32,227 bases of DNA, from NCBI GenBank assembly GCA_029561105.1, contig JAKQJQ010000260.1:1-32227 (forward strand), given 5' to 3'. Source of the DNA: Bacteroidota bacterium (GTDB taxonomy: Bacteria > Bacteroidota > Bacteroidia > Flavobacteriales > Flavobacteriaceae). Shown one piece after another: positions 1 to 7,490 of the stretch; positions within the stretch are counted from its first letter, which is position 1, and each line of letters begins with the position of its first letter. The notes beneath the pieces were generated by a model. That model was not told the origin of the DNA. It did no database searches and was given only the letters and a program-made list of their open reading frames with translations. Position numbers and translations under genes: made by a program.

Positions 1-218
1 AGGATTTCATTGTCTGTGAGCAACCCATCGAAGGGCGTTCCTTTTAGTCTGGCGAGGTATTCGGTGATTTGGGCCGATTGCAAATCAGGCGGATACACTT
101 CATCCACCTCCTTAAGCCTGATCTCAAAATCAATGTCCAAATCGCGAAAGAATTGCTGCCTGCGCGGTGAACCCGATGCCAATATGATCTTGTAGTTTTT
201 GAGCGTTTCCCTAAGCAT
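1..218 (-). CDS. maf: Maf family nucleotide pyrophosphatase, N-terminal part (cut by the left edge)
   Basis: Reading leftwards from the ATG at 216-218 gives about 72 residues before the edge, starting MLRETLKNYKIILASGSPRR. The ASGSPRR loop is the signature of the Maf/YceF/YhdE family, followed by a conserved pattern (Q-F-F, then KEVDE, then YLARLK). Maf proteins hydrolyse non-canonical or modified nucleoside triphosphates (dTTP/UTP or m7GTP types) to monophosphates; which type cannot be told because the rest lies outside the window. Its start overlaps the end of the upstream prenyltransferase gene by 8 bases (211-218), so the two are almost certainly co-transcribed and translationally coupled. 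It is the last gene visible in the DUF2520-KdsC-UbiA-Maf operon. No lesion is seen in the visible part. Confidence 0.88.
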   Translation of the reverse strand, partial: MLRETLKNYKIILASGSPRRQQFFRDLDIDFEIRLKEVDEVYPPDLQSAQITEYLARLKGTPFDGLLTDNEI

Positions 219-1143
219 GATGCAATAAATTATAAGTCAATACACCTATAGAAAGGATACCAAAAAATAGTACCAATTTCAACACCAGACTCAAATGGCC
301 AAATTCCTTTTTCTTTTGTGCCGAATATATCTTGATTGTAAAATAAAGCAGCGGACCTACCAGGAAAATTAAAGCGTAACCCGACAGGATCCATAAATTG
401 TTGGCCACGAAATACGCATTGATGTAATACAAAAGGATTACTATCGGCAGGAAACTCAATGCGAAAATTACTTTGGCAGTCCGGCCTACACCGAGCACAA
501 TGGGCAGCGTGTTCATGCCGCTGTTGTAATCGCCGTCCACATCCTCAATATCCTTGACCATTTCGCGCAGTAGGTTTATGATAAAGGCGAAAATCGCATA
601 ATCGGTGAGGATAGAGAACACGGTGGCCATCCCGCGCTGGTTGCCCTCATAGGTGGCCGGGAAAATGTCGAAAATCCCAATGATGATGACGCTGAACGAC
701 AGCAACATCGCCACAAGGATATTGCCCACAATCAACATTTGTTTGAGGCTTGTAGCGTACAGGTACAAAGTGGCTGCAATTACAATGAAAATCGCAGCAA
801 ATCCAGGTCTTTGGATTACATTCGACAGGTAAAATCCCGCGCCAACACCAAACACATTCAAACCCACATAAAGGTAGTAAGCCAGACTTTCACTAACGGT
901 CCGGCCAACGATGACGTGTTTGTGTTTGTTGTCATTGTCGGTGTCCTGGTCCATGATGTCATTGATCACATAACCCCCGGCGGCAATTAAAACCGTCGCC
1001 AAGACGAGCAACCCAAACTGCCAATCGGCGAGCGACAGGCTAATATTCTGGTATTTCAAAAATCCGTAGCGCAGTAACAGTTGCAACAGCGCAAGCATCA
1101 GCAAATTCTGGTAACGGACTAATTTGAGGTATTTCATTTTCAA
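211..1143 (-). CDS. UbiA-family prenyltransferase (geranylgeranylglycerol-phosphate geranylgeranyltransferase-like)
   Basis: This 310-residue polytopic membrane protein has both Asp-rich motifs of the UbiA superfamily: NDIMDQDTD at residues 61-69 and a second one, DIEDVDGD, around residues 195-207. These bind the Mg-diphosphate of an isoprenoid donor. About eight or nine hydrophobic segments alternate with short loops. Flavobacterial relatives are usually annotated as geranylgeranylglycerol-phosphate geranylgeranyltransferase, but that substrate is inferred from archaeal homologues and not shown by the sequence; a quinone or other aromatic acceptor remains possible. It is distinct from the MenA at the other end of the window. 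Spacing to the upstream KdsC-like gene is 82 bases, and its 3' end overlaps maf by 8 bases. The start at 1143 gives MKMKYLKLVRYQN, with ATG at residue 3 as an alternative. Confidence 0.85.
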   Translation of the reverse strand: MKMKYLKLVRYQNLLMLALLQLLLRYGFLKYQNISLSLADWQFGLLVLATVLIAAGGYVINDIMDQDTDNDNKHKHVIVGRTVSESLAYYLYVGLNVFGVGAGFYLSNVIQRPGFAAIFIVIAATLYLYATSLKQMLIVGNILVAMLLSFSVIIIGIFDIFPATYEGNQRGMATVFSILTDYAIFAFIINLLREMVKDIEDVDGDYNSGMNTLPIVLGVGRTAKVIFALSFLPIVILLYYINAYFVANNLWILSGYALIFLVGPLLYFTIKIYSAQKKKEFGHLSLVLKLVLFFGILSIGVLTYNLLHHA

Positions 1144-1225
1144 TTTTGAATTTTAAGTTCTGATGATGAATTCCCAATGATTGTTGTTCATTTAAAATTT
1201 ATCATTTACCATTTAAAATAATTTT

Positions 1226-1753
1226 CTAATCGTGTTTCCCATTATAATACAAATGCCATTTTCCCTGCACCTTCATCACCTGCTCAATCACGTCGCGAAC
1301 CGCGCCACGGCCGCCATTCTTGTGCGAGATGTATTTGGATATCGCCTTGATCTCAGGGCTTGAATCCTGCGGACAAGCGGGCAATCCCACGAGTTGCATC
1401 ACATGGTAATCGGGAATGTCGTCTCCCATATACAACACCTCTTCGGGCTTTAAATTGTATTGGGCGATGTATTCCTTAAAAGTCGCGACCTTATCGGGCG
1501 AGGCCAAGTGGATGTCATTGATGCCGAGGTTTTTCAATCGGATGCGTACGCCTTCGTTGTGTCCGCCAGAAATAATGCAAACATGAAACCCGCTTTCTAT
1601 TGCGGCCTTCATCGCGAAACCGTCGCGGATGTTCATGACGCGCAGCATTTCGCCGGTTGGGGTGACGTGCACCGAACTGTCGGTAAGCACGCCGTCTACG
1701 TCCAGGATGAACGTGGTGATGTGGTTCATGATCTCTTTATAGCCTTTGCTCAT
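1226..1753 (-). CDS. KdsC-like HAD-superfamily phosphatase (3-deoxy-manno-octulosonate-8-phosphate phosphatase type)
   Basis: This 175-residue protein has the compact, cap-less length of the KdsC subfamily of HAD hydrolases. HAD motif I is DVDGVLTD at residues 18-25 (nucleophile D18, acid/base D20), motif II is the ISGGH stretch near residue 60, and motif IV is GDDIPD near residue 110. KdsC enzymes are tetrameric, soluble phosphatases that dephosphorylate KDO-8-phosphate for lipopolysaccharide core synthesis. Stand-alone copies in Bacteroidota may act on KDO-8-P or on a related nonulosonate, and the neighbours here do not settle which. The start at 1753 overlaps the upstream DUF2520 gene by 17 bases; an internal ATG at 1729 would remove that overlap but shorten the N-terminus. 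I prefer 1753 because YKEIMNHITTF leads naturally into motif I. Confidence 0.85.
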   Translation of the reverse strand: MSKGYKEIMNHITTFILDVDGVLTDSSVHVTPTGEMLRVMNIRDGFAMKAAIESGFHVCIISGGHNEGVRIRLKNLGINDIHLASPDKVATFKEYIAQYNLKPEEVLYMGDDIPDYHVMQLVGLPACPQDSSPEIKAISKYISHKNGGRGAVRDVIEQVMKVQGKWHLYYNGKHD

Positions 1754-2495
1754 CTTGTATGGATTGGGTAAGTATTTGGTAAATGTTTTTTTGGTTTGCG
1801 TTGGAGAGCAGCTCCAGGTGCGCTGCGATGGTTTTTTGGTCGCGCCGTTTGGCGGGTCCGGTTTGCGCAGCTTCGGGATCGAGCAACATGACTTTCTGTG
1901 CGGTTTCCCGAATCAGTGGTTTGAGGATCTGGAACGGAATCTGGTGTTCGTTGCAAATATCGCATCCTATCTTATATAAATGGTTCACGAAATTGTTCAC
2001 GAACACCGCCGAGACATGCATGGCCTTGCGTTGCACAGAATCGATGGCAAAAACGGCATCCGATAGGGTATGTGCGACAATTTCTAACATCCTGTAATCA
2101 TCAGCATTTTTGCTCTCCAGGCAAATCGGGATTTCCCTAAAGTTGACGGGCTTGCTTTTTGAAAAAGTCTGCAGCGGATAAAAAACGGCTTTGCGGTTCT
2201 GTCCATCCAATACATCAATAGAAAGGCTACCCGAAGTATGCGCGACGAGTTTGCCTTTAAATGGAAGTTGCCGTGAAACCTCAACAATCGCGTCGTCAGA
2301 AACGGCGATTATGTAGAGGTCGGCATCGCCCAGCGCGTTAAGATCGTCGGTAATCTGGATTGGGTCGAGCAAATGCACGAGATTTTCTTTGTTGCGTGAA
2401 AACGCCTGTACCAGTGCTATGCCGCTTGCGGCCGAAAACGCTGAAATCAGATGTTGCGCGACATTCCCCGAGCCAATGATGCTTACTTTAACCAT
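1737..2495 (-). CDS. Rossmann-fold DUF2520 protein (F420/NADP oxidoreductase-like)
   Basis: The 252-residue protein opens with a dinucleotide-binding strand-turn-helix, IIGSGNVAQHL at residues 6-16. A second half matches the DUF2520 type: the YPLQTFSKS stretch and a helical VSAVFVNNFVNHLY segment. The family resembles ketopantoate and F420-dependent NADP reductases, so an NAD(P)-dependent dehydrogenase or a scaffold is likely, but no substrate is known to me. It is the first gene of the operon with the KdsC-like phosphatase, the UbiA-type prenyltransferase and Maf, a gene order common in Flavobacteriaceae. The ATG at 2493-2495 is the first in frame. The 57 bases upstream hold no clear -7 box, so it may be read through from the DUF3667 gene. 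Confidence 0.82.
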   Translation of the reverse strand: MVKVSIIGSGNVAQHLISAFSAASGIALVQAFSRNKENLVHLLDPIQITDDLNALGDADLYIIAVSDDAIVEVSRQLPFKGKLVAHTSGSLSIDVLDGQNRKAVFYPLQTFSKSKPVNFREIPICLESKNADDYRMLEIVAHTLSDAVFAIDSVQRKAMHVSAVFVNNFVNHLYKIGCDICNEHQIPFQILKPLIRETAQKVMLLDPEAAQTGPAKRRDQKTIAAHLELLSNANQKNIYQILTQSIQDEQRL

Positions 2496-2552
2496 GCCGC
2501 TAAATTAAAAAATATAAAAGATTTGCTGGCATAAAGCGCAGACTAATCGGCG

Positions 2553-3374
2553 TCAATGGATCATCGCCAATGTGACCTCGAACAGGATGGTTTTGTAAAT
2601 CACCTGGGTAACAACGGCGTAACAGACAAAAAAGAGGATTGCCTTTATAGCAGCACCCATCCATGAAAGGGTGAAAAACCTGCGAAACGTCAGCGTCGTG
2701 TATACCAACAACACCACCAATATAGGAATTGCCAAAACATTTTCGGAAATTTCATTTTTTCCAATCAACAGCAGGAACGGCAGCAACAGGATCGGGGCAA
2801 GCATGAATACGAATAAGATTATAAAACTATTGATCTCTGTACCCAGGATAAAAAAATCGAATGCCCGGCGCTTGCGGTAAAACAGCAACGACAGCGCAGC
2901 GGCGGTGAGCGGAATCAATAAAAACAGTAGTATTTTGGCTATTTTTTCTGATTTCTGGTGAAACAGTTCTCCCAATTGAGCTTCAGAAATATTCATGGCG
3001 ATGGCTTTGGCCGCAATCTGTTCGGCAATGATTGGTCCCGTGCCAACGATACCCCGGTAATACGGCATGCGCATGTTGAGTCCATCAAACATGGGGAACA
3101 GCAGGTAAAGCACCACAATCAATAAGAAGAACGAAATCGGTTTGTAGTATTTCTTGCGGATGCCGTCACAATAATCTGCCGACATCTTACCAGGCTTCAA
3201 CAATGCCGTCTTGATCGTCGTGAACAAGGTACCTTCAAAATGCGTCATGAAATGCAGCACTTCTTCAAAAATGCCTTTGAGGTTTTTGTCCTGTTCGGTG
3301 TAGCGTTTTTGCCCGCAGTGGTTGCAGAATTTCCCTTCGAACGACTGTCCGCAGTTTTTACAGCTTTGTTCCAT
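2553..3374 (-). CDS. DUF3667 zinc-ribbon membrane protein
   Basis: Starting at the ATG at 3372-3374 gives 273 residues opening MEQSCKNCGQSFEGKFCNHC. Two CxxC pairs there form a treble-clef or zinc-ribbon knuckle. A short DUF3667-type region (LKGIFEEVLHFMTHFEGTLFTT) follows, then four or five hydrophobic segments covering the rest. DUF3667 proteins are common in Bacteroidota and have no known function; the zinc ribbon probably lies in the cytoplasm. A frame extension to 3392 exists, but a possible -7 box (3381-3388, minus strand) overlaps it, favouring 3374. The gene lies 24 bases after the pirin gene in the same direction and could share its transcript. The family call rests on the Cys pattern followed by the membrane domain. 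Confidence 0.8.
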   Translation of the reverse strand: MEQSCKNCGQSFEGKFCNHCGQKRYTEQDKNLKGIFEEVLHFMTHFEGTLFTTIKTALLKPGKMSADYCDGIRKKYYKPISFFLLIVVLYLLFPMFDGLNMRMPYYRGIVGTGPIIAEQIAAKAIAMNISEAQLGELFHQKSEKIAKILLFLLIPLTAAALSLLFYRKRRAFDFFILGTEINSFIILFVFMLAPILLLPFLLLIGKNEISENVLAIPILVVLLVYTTLTFRRFFTLSWMGAAIKAILFFVCYAVVTQVIYKTILFEVTLAMIH

Positions 3375-3380
3375 AGTGTT

Positions 3381-3388
3381 CAAAAGTA
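3381..3388 (-). promoter_or_regulatory. Possible -7 box (TACTTTTG) for the DUF3667 gene
   Basis: On the minus strand the bases read TACTTTTG, a full match to the Bacteroidota -7 consensus TAnnTTTG. No TTG lies 17-23 bases upstream, and a start site 5-8 bases downstream would make the message almost leaderless. It could be chance. Confidence 0.3.
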
Positions 3389-3398
3389 GCAAAAGAAT

Positions 3399-4295
3399 TT
3401 ATTGTTTCGGCCGAAATCCGCTTTTGGGTTCGGGCAGCGGCACAAATTCGGTTTCGCCGGGCACTTCAGGGAAAGATTGGTTGGTCCAGCGTTGTTTGGC
3501 GGCTTCGATGAGTTCGTGTGACGACGCGACAAAATTCCAGTAAATGAACCGTTCTTCGGCAAAAGCTTCGCCGCCAAAAATGTAGACTGTGGTATTGGGT
3601 TGCATCGTAAATTCGCACAATTTAGCGTCTTTTGCTATCAGGATTTGTTTGGGCTCGTAGACATTCCCTTCGCTTTCAATCGCGCCTTCGAGGATGTACA
3701 ACGCACTTTCTCCAAACAAATCATCACCGATTTTTATTGTTTGCTTTTCGATATTCCTGATTTCAATAAAATACAACGGGCTGTAAACCGGAACCGGCGA
3801 TCTTCTCCCGAATGCTTCGCCCGCAATCAACTTGAACTGTGCGCCATGGGTTTCCCAACCCGGAATCGCCTCAGCATCGACGTGAAAAAACTCGGGTTCC
3901 ATCTGTTCAAGATGTTTGGGCAGAGCAACCCAAATCTGCAAACCGTGCAACGATTTGGGTTTGTGCCGCAACCTTTCGGGCGTACGTTCAGAATGTATGA
4001 TGCCTTTTCCGGCGGTCATCCAATTGACTGCTCCGGGCTGGATTTCTACTTCGCTTCCCAAACTGTCCTTGTGCATGATGCTGCCGTCAAAGAGATAAGT
4101 CAGTGTAGACAATCCGATGTGCGGATGTGGCGGGACGTCGAAGTTTTCATTGGCCGATAAAAATTCAGGACCCATATGGTCGATAAACGCAAACGGGCCA
4201 ACCATCCGTTTATCGCGAAAGGGCAACAATCTTCCCACCATGAAATTGCCCACGATTGTTGGGCGTTCTTCGATTATCAATTGCAAGTTTGACAT
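3399..4295 (-). CDS. Pirin family protein (bicupin)
   Basis: The 298-residue protein is a full-length pirin. The N-terminal cupin carries the metal ligands in their usual places: PHPHIGL gives H57 and H59, and GIIHSE gives H101 and E103. The pirin signature (GPFAFIDHMGP, then HPHIGLSTLTYLFDG) is clear, and a C-terminal cupin continues to the end. Pirins are cytoplasmic iron or other metal-binding proteins; some have quercetin 2,3-dioxygenase activity and some act as redox-sensing regulators, which sequence alone cannot separate. It is followed 24 bases later by the DUF3667 gene. Upstream lies the terminator of the preceding operon (4335-4373), so the pirin gene must have its own promoter between about 4296 and 4334. 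I see no full TAnnTTTG there. Confidence 0.92.
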   Translation of the reverse strand: MSNLQLIIEERPTIVGNFMVGRLLPFRDKRMVGPFAFIDHMGPEFLSANENFDVPPHPHIGLSTLTYLFDGSIMHKDSLGSEVEIQPGAVNWMTAGKGIIHSERTPERLRHKPKSLHGLQIWVALPKHLEQMEPEFFHVDAEAIPGWETHGAQFKLIAGEAFGRRSPVPVYSPLYFIEIRNIEKQTIKIGDDLFGESALYILEGAIESEGNVYEPKQILIAKDAKLCEFTMQPNTTVYIFGGEAFAEERFIYWNFVASSHELIEAAKQRWTNQSFPEVPGETEFVPLPEPKSGFRPKQ

Positions 4296-4334
4296 TTCTT
4301 ATTTTTTAAGGAGCTTAAAAGTACAAATAAATCC

Positions 4335-4373
4335 AAAAAAAATGGGCGCAATCACCTAAATGACTACGCCCAA
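4335..4373 (-). terminator. Rho-independent terminator after the DUF1772-like gene
   Basis: On the minus strand, 37 bases past the stop at 4410, a TGGGCG/CGCCCA stem (4367-4372 with 4343-4348) is followed by an uninterrupted run of eight T (4335-4342). The loop is 18 bases. It ends the leftward operon of sensor kinase, acyltransferase and small membrane protein genes and separates it from the pirin gene. Confidence 0.72.
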
Positions 4374-4409
4374 TGGCCAAAAATTACAATATTGAAACAA
4401 TGCTTAAAT

Positions 4410-4889
4410 TCAAAAAGGCTGGTGTTCCTTGGGTTTGGTGAGCCCAAAAAACAGGATGAGACTCAATATCACCAAGAAAGAAAGCCTTATCAGGCTGAAT
4501 CGCTCCCAAGCAGCAGCGCGCTCGGCGAGTCCCAAATCAATGTGGTCGCTGTAAGCCGATGTGGTGATCGCCACTAATTCGGGTACGAAATAGATTGCAG
4601 TGACGGCCAGCACCAAAAAGTATCCAACAAAAGCAATGAGCACATTGATTTTGCGTGCCGATTTCCAACAGGTGTACAAAGTCGCCACAAACAATAGCAA
4701 GGTTACCGGGTGGATGGGTTTCCAGAAGTTTTGCACCTGTAAACCATAAGTACCCTGAAACATGGCCAGCGATCTTGGTGGAGCAGCGGTCCATTGCGGC
4801 ACCACGGCGAGATGTTCATATACTGCTGCGCCGATGACAACAGCAAATGACAAACAGCAAATGGAGTACAACAGGTTCTTAAATTCCAT
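4410..4889 (-). CDS. Small four-helix membrane protein, DUF1772-like
   Basis: The 159-residue protein has four hydrophobic segments: roughly residues 8-27, 58-75, 80-103 and 133-151. The loop after the first helix contains PQW and the conserved-looking FQGTYGLQVQNFWKPIHP, which is the layout of DUF1772/anthrone-oxygenase-like membrane proteins. Function in this family is unknown outside a few fungal enzymes, so I make no functional claim. The gene begins 11 bases after the MBOAT stop and is followed by a terminator, so it is the last gene of that operon. The tail is short and charged (KPKEHQPF). The family match is by general pattern only and should be taken as tentative; the reading frame itself is well supported by length, membrane topology and operon position. 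Confidence 0.7.
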   Translation of the reverse strand: MEFKNLLYSICCLSFAVVIGAAVYEHLAVVPQWTAAPPRSLAMFQGTYGLQVQNFWKPIHPVTLLLFVATLYTCWKSARKINVLIAFVGYFLVLAVTAIYFVPELVAITTSAYSDHIDLGLAERAAAWERFSLIRLSFLVILSLILFFGLTKPKEHQPF

Positions 4890-4900
4890 GATTTTGTATT

Positions 4901-6334
4901 TTAAAATTGAAAGTAGATAAACGCACTACCACTTTCCTGCGCCCAAACGAGCATCAAAATCAGAAATGACCAGACGAGCCCGAGTGAGAACCAATTCATG
5001 CGGTAAGCCACATCGATGATCTTGCGGTTGCGCAGTACCCAATGGAAAATCAAAATCGCCGGGATTATAATCGCTACTTTAACAATCGCTACCGTGGTGA
5101 GCAAAACCTTTCCATCGGTTGCCATGCCAAACATCGACTCGAAAATCTGCCAAGCCCTTGAGAACGATTCCGAACGGAAGAACACCCAAGTGATGTTGAC
5201 GAGCATGAAAGTCAAAAAGGCATAGAGGAAACCAACCCAATTCCGGTTTTGGCGCTCCTTCTCTTCTTTGGATATTTTGCGCCTATCATTGATGAATTTC
5301 TCGGCCCACAAGTACAAGCCGTGCAAACCGCCCCAAGCTACGAACGTCCAGTTGGCGCCATGCCACAATCCGCCCAGGAGCATGGTAAGCATCAAGGCCA
5401 TGTACATCCTCAATCGCCCGTTTTTATTACCGCCAAGCGGAATATACAAATAGTCACGCAACCAAGCCGACAGCGTAATGTGCCATCTTTTCCAGAAATC
5501 AGAAAAACCGATTGCGGCGTACGGATAATTGAAATTCTGTGGCAACACAAACCCAAGGCACAACGCCACACCGATCGCACAGGTAGAATAACCCGCAAAG
5601 TCAAGGAAAATCTGGCCCGAGAAAGCGAATACGCCGGCCCAGGCATCGAGTGAGGATAAAGCATCGGGCGAGTTAAACACCGCATCAGCCGTATCGGCGA
5701 GCAAGGCATCAGCCAAAACCACTTTCATGGACAAACCGAGTGAAAGCAACAGCAAACCGTCGAGCAATTGTTTTTTGGTAGCCGAACGCGGATGCTCGAA
5801 TTGCGGTACCAATTGCGGCGGGCGTACAATCGGGCCGGCCACGAGGTGCGGGAAGAACGTCACGAACAACGAGAAATCAAGTAGCGATTTGACCGGTGCG
5901 CTCTCCTTTTTGTACATATCAATAGTATAGCACAAGGTCGTAAAGGTGTAGAACGAAATTCCCGCAGGCAATATAATATTGAGCTCGGCCGGATGGAAAT
6001 TCACGCCAAAGGTGTTCACGAGCGAAACAAAGTTGTCTAAAAGGAAAGTCCCGTATTTAAAGAAACACAACATGCCGAGGTTTCCAATAAGGCTCACAAC
6101 GAGCAGGATCTTTTTCTTGACCGGATTCTCTTGGGTGAACAAAGCTCTACCGACGAAGAAATCAACGACGGTAGAAAGCCACAACAACAGGATAAACGGC
6201 GGGTTCCAGGCAGCGTAAAACAAATAACTGCCAATGAGTAACGAAGTCTTTCTGGCCTTCCACGAAATCGGCAGGTTATAGACCAAAAGCATGATCGAAA
6301 AAAACGCGATGAATGTATAAGAATTGAATACCAT
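4901..6334 (-). CDS. MBOAT family membrane-bound O-acyltransferase (AlgI/DltB-like)
   Basis: The 477-residue polytopic protein has the AlgI/DltB-type MBOAT signature. DFWKRWHITLSAWLRDYLYIP at 279-299 contains H285, and LGGLWHGANW at 320-329 contains the presumed catalytic H325; AGPIVRPP lies near 166-173. Such proteins move acyl groups, usually acetyl, across the inner membrane onto a surface polysaccharide or lipid, working with a periplasmic SGNH partner. Here the partner would be the DltD-like protein encoded just upstream, whose stop is 2 bases before this start, but that gene is frameshifted. No polymer-synthesis genes lie nearby, so the acceptor is unknown. The reading frame is complete and free of lesions, with about ten to twelve membrane segments. 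Confidence 0.92.
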   Translation of the reverse strand: MVFNSYTFIAFFSIMLLVYNLPISWKARKTSLLIGSYLFYAAWNPPFILLLWLSTVVDFFVGRALFTQENPVKKKILLVVSLIGNLGMLCFFKYGTFLLDNFVSLVNTFGVNFHPAELNIILPAGISFYTFTTLCYTIDMYKKESAPVKSLLDFSLFVTFFPHLVAGPIVRPPQLVPQFEHPRSATKKQLLDGLLLLSLGLSMKVVLADALLADTADAVFNSPDALSSLDAWAGVFAFSGQIFLDFAGYSTCAIGVALCLGFVLPQNFNYPYAAIGFSDFWKRWHITLSAWLRDYLYIPLGGNKNGRLRMYMALMLTMLLGGLWHGANWTFVAWGGLHGLYLWAEKFINDRRKISKEEKERQNRNWVGFLYAFLTFMLVNITWVFFRSESFSRAWQIFESMFGMATDGKVLLTTVAIVKVAIIIPAILIFHWVLRNRKIIDVAYRMNWFSLGLVWSFLILMLVWAQESGSAFIYFQF

Positions 6335-6336
6335 GA

Positions 6337-7398
6337 TTACAGTTTGGTGATTAGTTTTTCAGACCGGACGTTCCAGCCCTCGTGTTGTGAGAGGTTTTTG
6401 ATGAACGCTGCCGTATAGATTTTCGCATCCGAGCGATTGAGGTGCGAGAATTCGGGACAGACCAGGTTTTTGGTCGCCGCATCATCCTCGAAATGGATGC
6501 CCGGACAGCCGGTTACTTCAAGGAGTTTGTCCCAATAACGCGAGCGTGCAAATCCGCCCAACTCCATTTGCCTGAAAGCCCCACTCGATGGTGTGCGTAC
6601 AAAAATCACTTGGCCGCCACGCGCTTTGATTTTGTCGGTGCTTTTCCTGATGTCTTGTAGGAACGCCAATATCTGTGCGTCGTTCATCGGCGGTGGCATG
6701 GGCATTTTGGCCAAACCGGCCCAGATGCTCTTGACGATACCCACTTGTGTGGTGTCGGCTACGAAATCGTCGGTCATATAGGTTTGTCGGTCAAAATTGG
6801 TGCGCGCAAAATTCAATCGGGAAGATGGGCCCTCCCGAAGCGCCCGGCCGATCCTGCAATTGCGGCAACATATAAGGTAAAAGGCCAAGCTGTGCGTTCA
6901 TGGACAGGTTTTCTTCGTCGAGGAAAACCAGTTGCGATTCGAGCGCCGCATGCAATTTGAAGCTGATGTCCTGCGCAATCGTATGGTCGTGATAATACTT
7001 GAGGTTTTTGGTGGGACGTTCAAAAAAGAAGGGCACGCTCGAGAAAAACAGCGGCTCGGTTACATCGATGACGAGCCTTCCGCGAAACTGCGGGTCGTTG
7101 GCAAGGTCTTTCAGGATTGGCACCGGCGTACTTCCCACACACGCAAGTTGAACGGCTTCGAGCCCGGTTTGTTCTTTCCAGGTTGGAATGTCAAGGTCGT
7201 ATTTGATGCGTGACGAGCCGATAAAAACGATTTGGTCTTGCGTAGATTGGTACACCATTTTTCTTTTGTGGGTCCAGAGTGCCGGACCGTCGTTGTAACT
7301 CACTTCAAGCCCTTTGCTGCGCAGGCTTAACCGGTTACGGCTGTCACGACAATGGCGAGCATCAAAAGGGCAGATTTTGCAATGGATTTGTCTAACAT
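6337..7398 (-). pseudogene. DltD-like/SGNH acyltransferase partner, broken by two single-base frameshifts
   Basis: The natural start is the ATG at 7396-7398, giving MLDKSIAKSALLMLAIVVTA, a membrane anchor. The reading frame must then change near 7330-7331 (one base missing on the minus strand) to continue as LSLRSKGLEVSYNDGPALW. It must change again at 6808-6811, where one extra T stands in a run of four, to continue as ARTNFDRQTYMTDDF. With both corrected the length is 353 residues with no net shift. The GSSR block (IVFIGSSRIKYD) supplies the SGNH nucleophile Ser; the C-terminal EFSHL block supplies the His, with Glu where Asp is usual three residues before it. It is likely the periplasmic partner of the MBOAT protein that follows 2 bases later. 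The lesions may be mutations or homopolymer sequencing errors. Confidence 0.8.
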
Positions 7399-7431
7399 AT
7401 TTTCTTTTGTTTTGTTGATTTTCTGGTATGC

Positions 7432-7473
7432 GTTTCCCGGTTTGCCATTGGGTTGATGGCAAAGTACGGAAAC
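7432..7473 (-). repeat. Two-tier inverted repeat between the T9SS protein gene and the DltD-like gene
   Basis: An inner perfect 8-base-pair stem (TTTGCCAT at 7441-7448 with ATGGCAAA at 7456-7463, 7-base loop) sits inside an outer 6-base-pair stem (GTTTCC at 7432-7437 with GGAAAC at 7468-7473). No T run follows on either strand, so it is not a standard intrinsic terminator. It could attenuate readthrough, protect the 3' end of the secreted-protein message, or bind a regulator. Confidence 0.5.
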
Positions 7474-7490
7474 CAAATAATAGTAGGGTT

